The notes beneath the pieces were generated by a model that was not told where the DNA came from, ran no database searches, and saw only the letters and a program-made list of their open reading frames with translations. A stretch of 64,000 nucleotides of DNA from Sphingomonas sp. TZW2008 (GTDB lineage: Bacteria > Pseudomonadota > Alphaproteobacteria > Sphingomonadales > Sphingomonadaceae), in assembly GCF_002117915.1 (NCBI RefSeq), contig NZ_BDJB01000003.1, forward strand, positions 372,001 to 436,000, written 5' to 3'. Positions 61,820-64,000 of the stretch are shown one piece after another (the first letter of the stretch is position 1; each line of letters opens with the position of its first letter). A program made the translations under genes and the position numbers.

Positions 61820-64000
61820 CTAGAAGGTCAGCCGCACCGTGCCGCCCCAGGTGCGCGGATCGCCGAGTTGCGCGGAGATGAGCCCGGTGTTGCCCGGCGT
61901 AACCGCAAGCGATTCGAAGTAGTTGCGATCGAACGCGTTGCGCACCCAGGCGAAGACGTCGAAGCGATCGTTGCGGATGCCGACGCGGAAGTTGTGGATC
62001 GAATAGCCGTCGATATCGGTGTAGATCGAGCGTGACGCGTTGGACGAGAATTTCGAGCGGTAATTGGCGTCGTAGCCGACATAGCCCTGCGCCTCCTGCC
62101 CGAAGACGATGCCCGGCACGTTATATTCGCCGCCCCACGAGAAGGCCCATTTCGACAGGCCCGGCAGCCACTGGCCCGAGACGTTGCAATTCGCCGGGCT
62201 GTTTGCGCCCGGCGTCGCGGCCGGCCCCGGCGGCGTGCCGGTGCCGCCGCCGGCGAGCTCGGGCGGGCACGGCGCATCGACGAAGCGGACGAACTTGCCG
62301 TCGGTGTACGCACCGCTGACATAGCCGCTGAACCGGTCGGTCGGGCGGACCGAGAAATCTGCCTCGACGCCGCGCACGCGTACCTTGTCGGCGTTGGCGA
62401 GATAGCCGCGCAGCACGTTGCTGCCGCTGACGTTGCTGATCACGCTCGCCTGGAAATCTTTGATGTTGGTCCAGAAGCCGGTGACGTTGAGCGTCGCGCG
62501 GCGATCCCAGAATTGCGATTTGACGCCGATTTCGAAGTGATCGACCTTTTCCGGATCGATCTGCGCGACGTCGAGCGCGGGAAGGCCGCTCGGCAGGCTG
62601 GGCACACCGTTGAGGTTGATCCCGCCGGTCTTGAACGATCGCGCATAGGTGGCGTAGCCGAGCACGTCGGGCGCGACCTTGTACGACAGGTTCAGATCGT
62701 ACGACAGATTCCAGTCGCTGAACTTGGGCTCAAAGAATTGCGATGCCTGCGTGCCGCGCTGCGCCGCGATCCAGGGATCGTTGTAATAGGCGCTTGCCGG
62801 GTCGTTCGAGACGACGCGCCGCGTGCCGTCCGACGCGGTGCCGGTGACGATCGAGTTATACAGCCCATCCTTCTTGTCGTAGTTGATGCGGATGCCTGGC
62901 GAGATCGTCAGCGCCTCGGTCGGATGCCAGTTGAGCTTGCCGAACGCCGCGACGCTGAGATTGTCGAGCCGGATGTCGTTTTCCGCGAGCAACCCGTTCA
63001 GCACCGCCGGGTTGCGCGACAGCGCGCTGCTGGGCGCGAGCAGCCACGCGCTTCCCGCGGGGCCCGTCTCCTGCACCCCGCTGGTGCGAATTTCCTGATA
63101 AAAGCCGAACGCACCGACGACGAAGTCGATCTTGCCCGCGTCATAGGCGTAGCGCAGTTCCTGCGTATACTGGTTCTGCTTGGTCGGGTTGTTGACGCGC
63201 GTGTAGACCGGCAGGCCGGTGAAATCGCGGTCGTTCTTCGGCCCCCAATCCCAGTAGCGCCACGCGGTGACCGACGTAAGCGTGCCGTCGCCGACGTCCG
63301 CCTCGGCACGCAGCGACAGCCCGCCCATCTCGTTGCGCGCGGCCAGCGCCGCGTCGAGATCGGTCAGGCGATCGAACGGATCGGTGCTCGGCACGCGATA
63401 GCCGGGAAACAGCGCGGTGAGCGCGGCATATTGGCGGTTGGCGGCGCGCTGCGTCGTGCCGACGCGGGCGTAGATCTGGCCGCAGCAGATCGGATCCTGC
63501 AGGTTGTAATCGCCCGACAGCGTCAGCCGCAGCCCGTCCATCGGCTTCCACAGCAGCGATCCGCGCACGCCCAGATTGTCCTGCGAGTTGATCCACTGGT
63601 TGCTGGTGACGTTGTAGATCGTGCCGCGGCGATCGGTGGTGGACACGCTGATCCGCGCGGCGAGATCGTCGGTGATCGGGCCGGAGACCGACGCCTTGCC
63701 CTGTTTGAAGCTGTAATTGCCGAGCGACACCTCGGCCTTGCCCTCATACTCGAAGCTCGGCGCGCGGGTGGTGATGTTGATCGCGCCGGCGGTGGTGTTC
63801 TTGCCGTAGAGCGTGCCCTGCGGCCCGCGCAGCACCTCGATCTGCTCGACGTCGACGAAATCGAGCGTCGCGGCCGCGATGCGGTTGTAATACACCTGAT
63901 CTATGTAGATTCCGACGCCTTGTTCGAAGCCGTCGTTGGTAAGGCCGAACGGCGCGCCGATACCGCGGATGTTGATGAACGTATTGCGCGGATTGGTGGA
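61820..64000 (-). CDS. TonB-dependent receptor, N-terminus outside window
   Basis: Outer-membrane TonB-dependent receptor; 727 residues seen, with the signal peptide and TonB box beyond 64000. The plug motif IEVLRGPQGTLYGKNTTAGA is near the start of the visible part, and the frame continues upstream through NTFINIRGIGAP to the edge. The barrel ends ARTWGGTVRLTF-like (DPRTWGGTVRLTF), with a terminal Phe. The overall pattern is that of sphingomonad TonB receptors for aromatic, terpenoid or siderophore substrates. Partner genes are not in view. Confidence 0.92.
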   Translation of the reverse strand, partial: STNPRNTFINIRGIGAPFGLTNDGFEQGVGIYIDQVYYNRIAAATLDFVDVEQIEVLRGPQGTLYGKNTTAGAINITTRAPSFEYEGKAEVSLGNYSFKQGKASVSGPITDDLAARISVSTTDRRGTIYNVTSNQWINSQDNLGVRGSLLWKPMDGLRLTLSGDYNLQDPICCGQIYARVGTTQRAANRQYAALTALFPGYRVPSTDPFDRLTDLDAALAARNEMGGLSLRAEADVGDGTLTSVTAWRYWDWGPKNDRDFTGLPVYTRVNNPTKQNQYTQELRYAYDAGKIDFVVGAFGFYQEIRTSGVQETGPAGSAWLLAPSSALSRNPAVLNGLLAENDIRLDNLSVAAFGKLNWHPTEALTISPGIRINYDKKDGLYNSIVTGTASDGTRRVVSNDPASAYYNDPWIAAQRGTQASQFFEPKFSDWNLSYDLNLSYKVAPDVLGYATYARSFKTGGINLNGVPSLPSGLPALDVAQIDPEKVDHFEIGVKSQFWDRRATLNVTGFWTNIKDFQASVISNVSGSNVLRGYLANADKVRVRGVEADFSVRPTDRFSGYVSGAYTDGKFVRFVDAPCPPELAGGGTGTPPGPAATPGANSPANCNVSGQWLPGLSKWAFSWGGEYNVPGIVFGQEAQGYVGYDANYRSKFSSNASRSIYTDIDGYSIHNFRVGIRNDRFDVFAWVRNAFDRNYFESLAVTPGNTGLISAQLGDPRTWGGTVRLTF

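Overview
The window looks like chromosomal DNA of a Sphingomonas-type alphaproteobacterium. The base composition is high-GC. Transport relies on TonB receptors. Short four-base start/stop overlaps (ATGA or GTGA) are common, two promoters match the EcfG (alphaproteobacterial general stress response) pattern, and groESL carries a CIRCE operator. No rRNA, tRNA, CRISPR array, insertion sequence or prophage was recognised. The first and last genes are cut by the window edges.

Layout. 1-4449: the edge of a surface-polysaccharide locus (O-antigen-ligase-like protein, glycosyltransferase, cupin-8 protein, FemAB-like acyltransferase). 4549-18144: mostly housekeeping and stress genes, namely an SDR, a SirB1-like protein, a 24-codon small ORF with an extreme Shine-Dalgarno, a DUF3606 protein, exonuclease III, a TRIC-family channel, a PAT-type acetyltransferase, SppA, a stress-regulated membrane protein, a MATE pump, groES-groEL, DUF427, a small secreted protein, a PRISE-like reductase with a divergent HxlR regulator, and a small unknown.

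18211-45436 is a large acyl-CoA catabolic region. A minus-strand block runs LLM monooxygenase, acyl-CoA dehydrogenase, CoA ligase, flavin reductase and LysR, followed by a second acyl-CoA dehydrogenase and a thioesterase. After an insert (serine acetyltransferase, S10 peptidase, and a photolyase/HHH/deaminase operon) comes a plus-strand block of SDR, thiolase and feruloyl-CoA-synthase-like ligase. A convergent CoA ligase and a TetR regulator follow, then TonB receptor, SDR, CaiB-type CoA-transferase, a second closely related TetR, and an MFS transporter. Together they suggest uptake, CoA activation, oxygenation and beta-oxidation-like breakdown of an unidentified carboxylic, possibly terpenoid or aromatic, substrate.

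45467-50219: DUF1206 and DUF4214 proteins, then a four-gene translationally coupled cassette (GT2, acyl-CoA-dehydrogenase-like, PIG-L deacetylase, NodS-like methyltransferase). Its chemistry recalls Nod-factor synthesis, but its product is unknown. 50281-55790: a compact caa3-type cytochrome oxidase operon with fused subunits (II plus cytochrome c; I plus III), a small membrane protein, CtaG and a tri-heme cytochrome c. 55801-59165: a minus-strand operon of acyltransferase-like protein, NRPS/DltA-type adenylating enzyme, GNAT and carrier protein, which looks like an uncharacterised acyl- or aminoacyl-transfer system. 59313-64000: a beta-helix secreted protein, a sulfotransferase-like protein and a truncated TonB receptor.

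The most novel signals are the two uncharacterised biosynthetic cassettes, the LysR gene whose only sensible start is ATA inside an ATAA overlap, and the 24-codon ORF behind a near-complete anti-Shine-Dalgarno complement.
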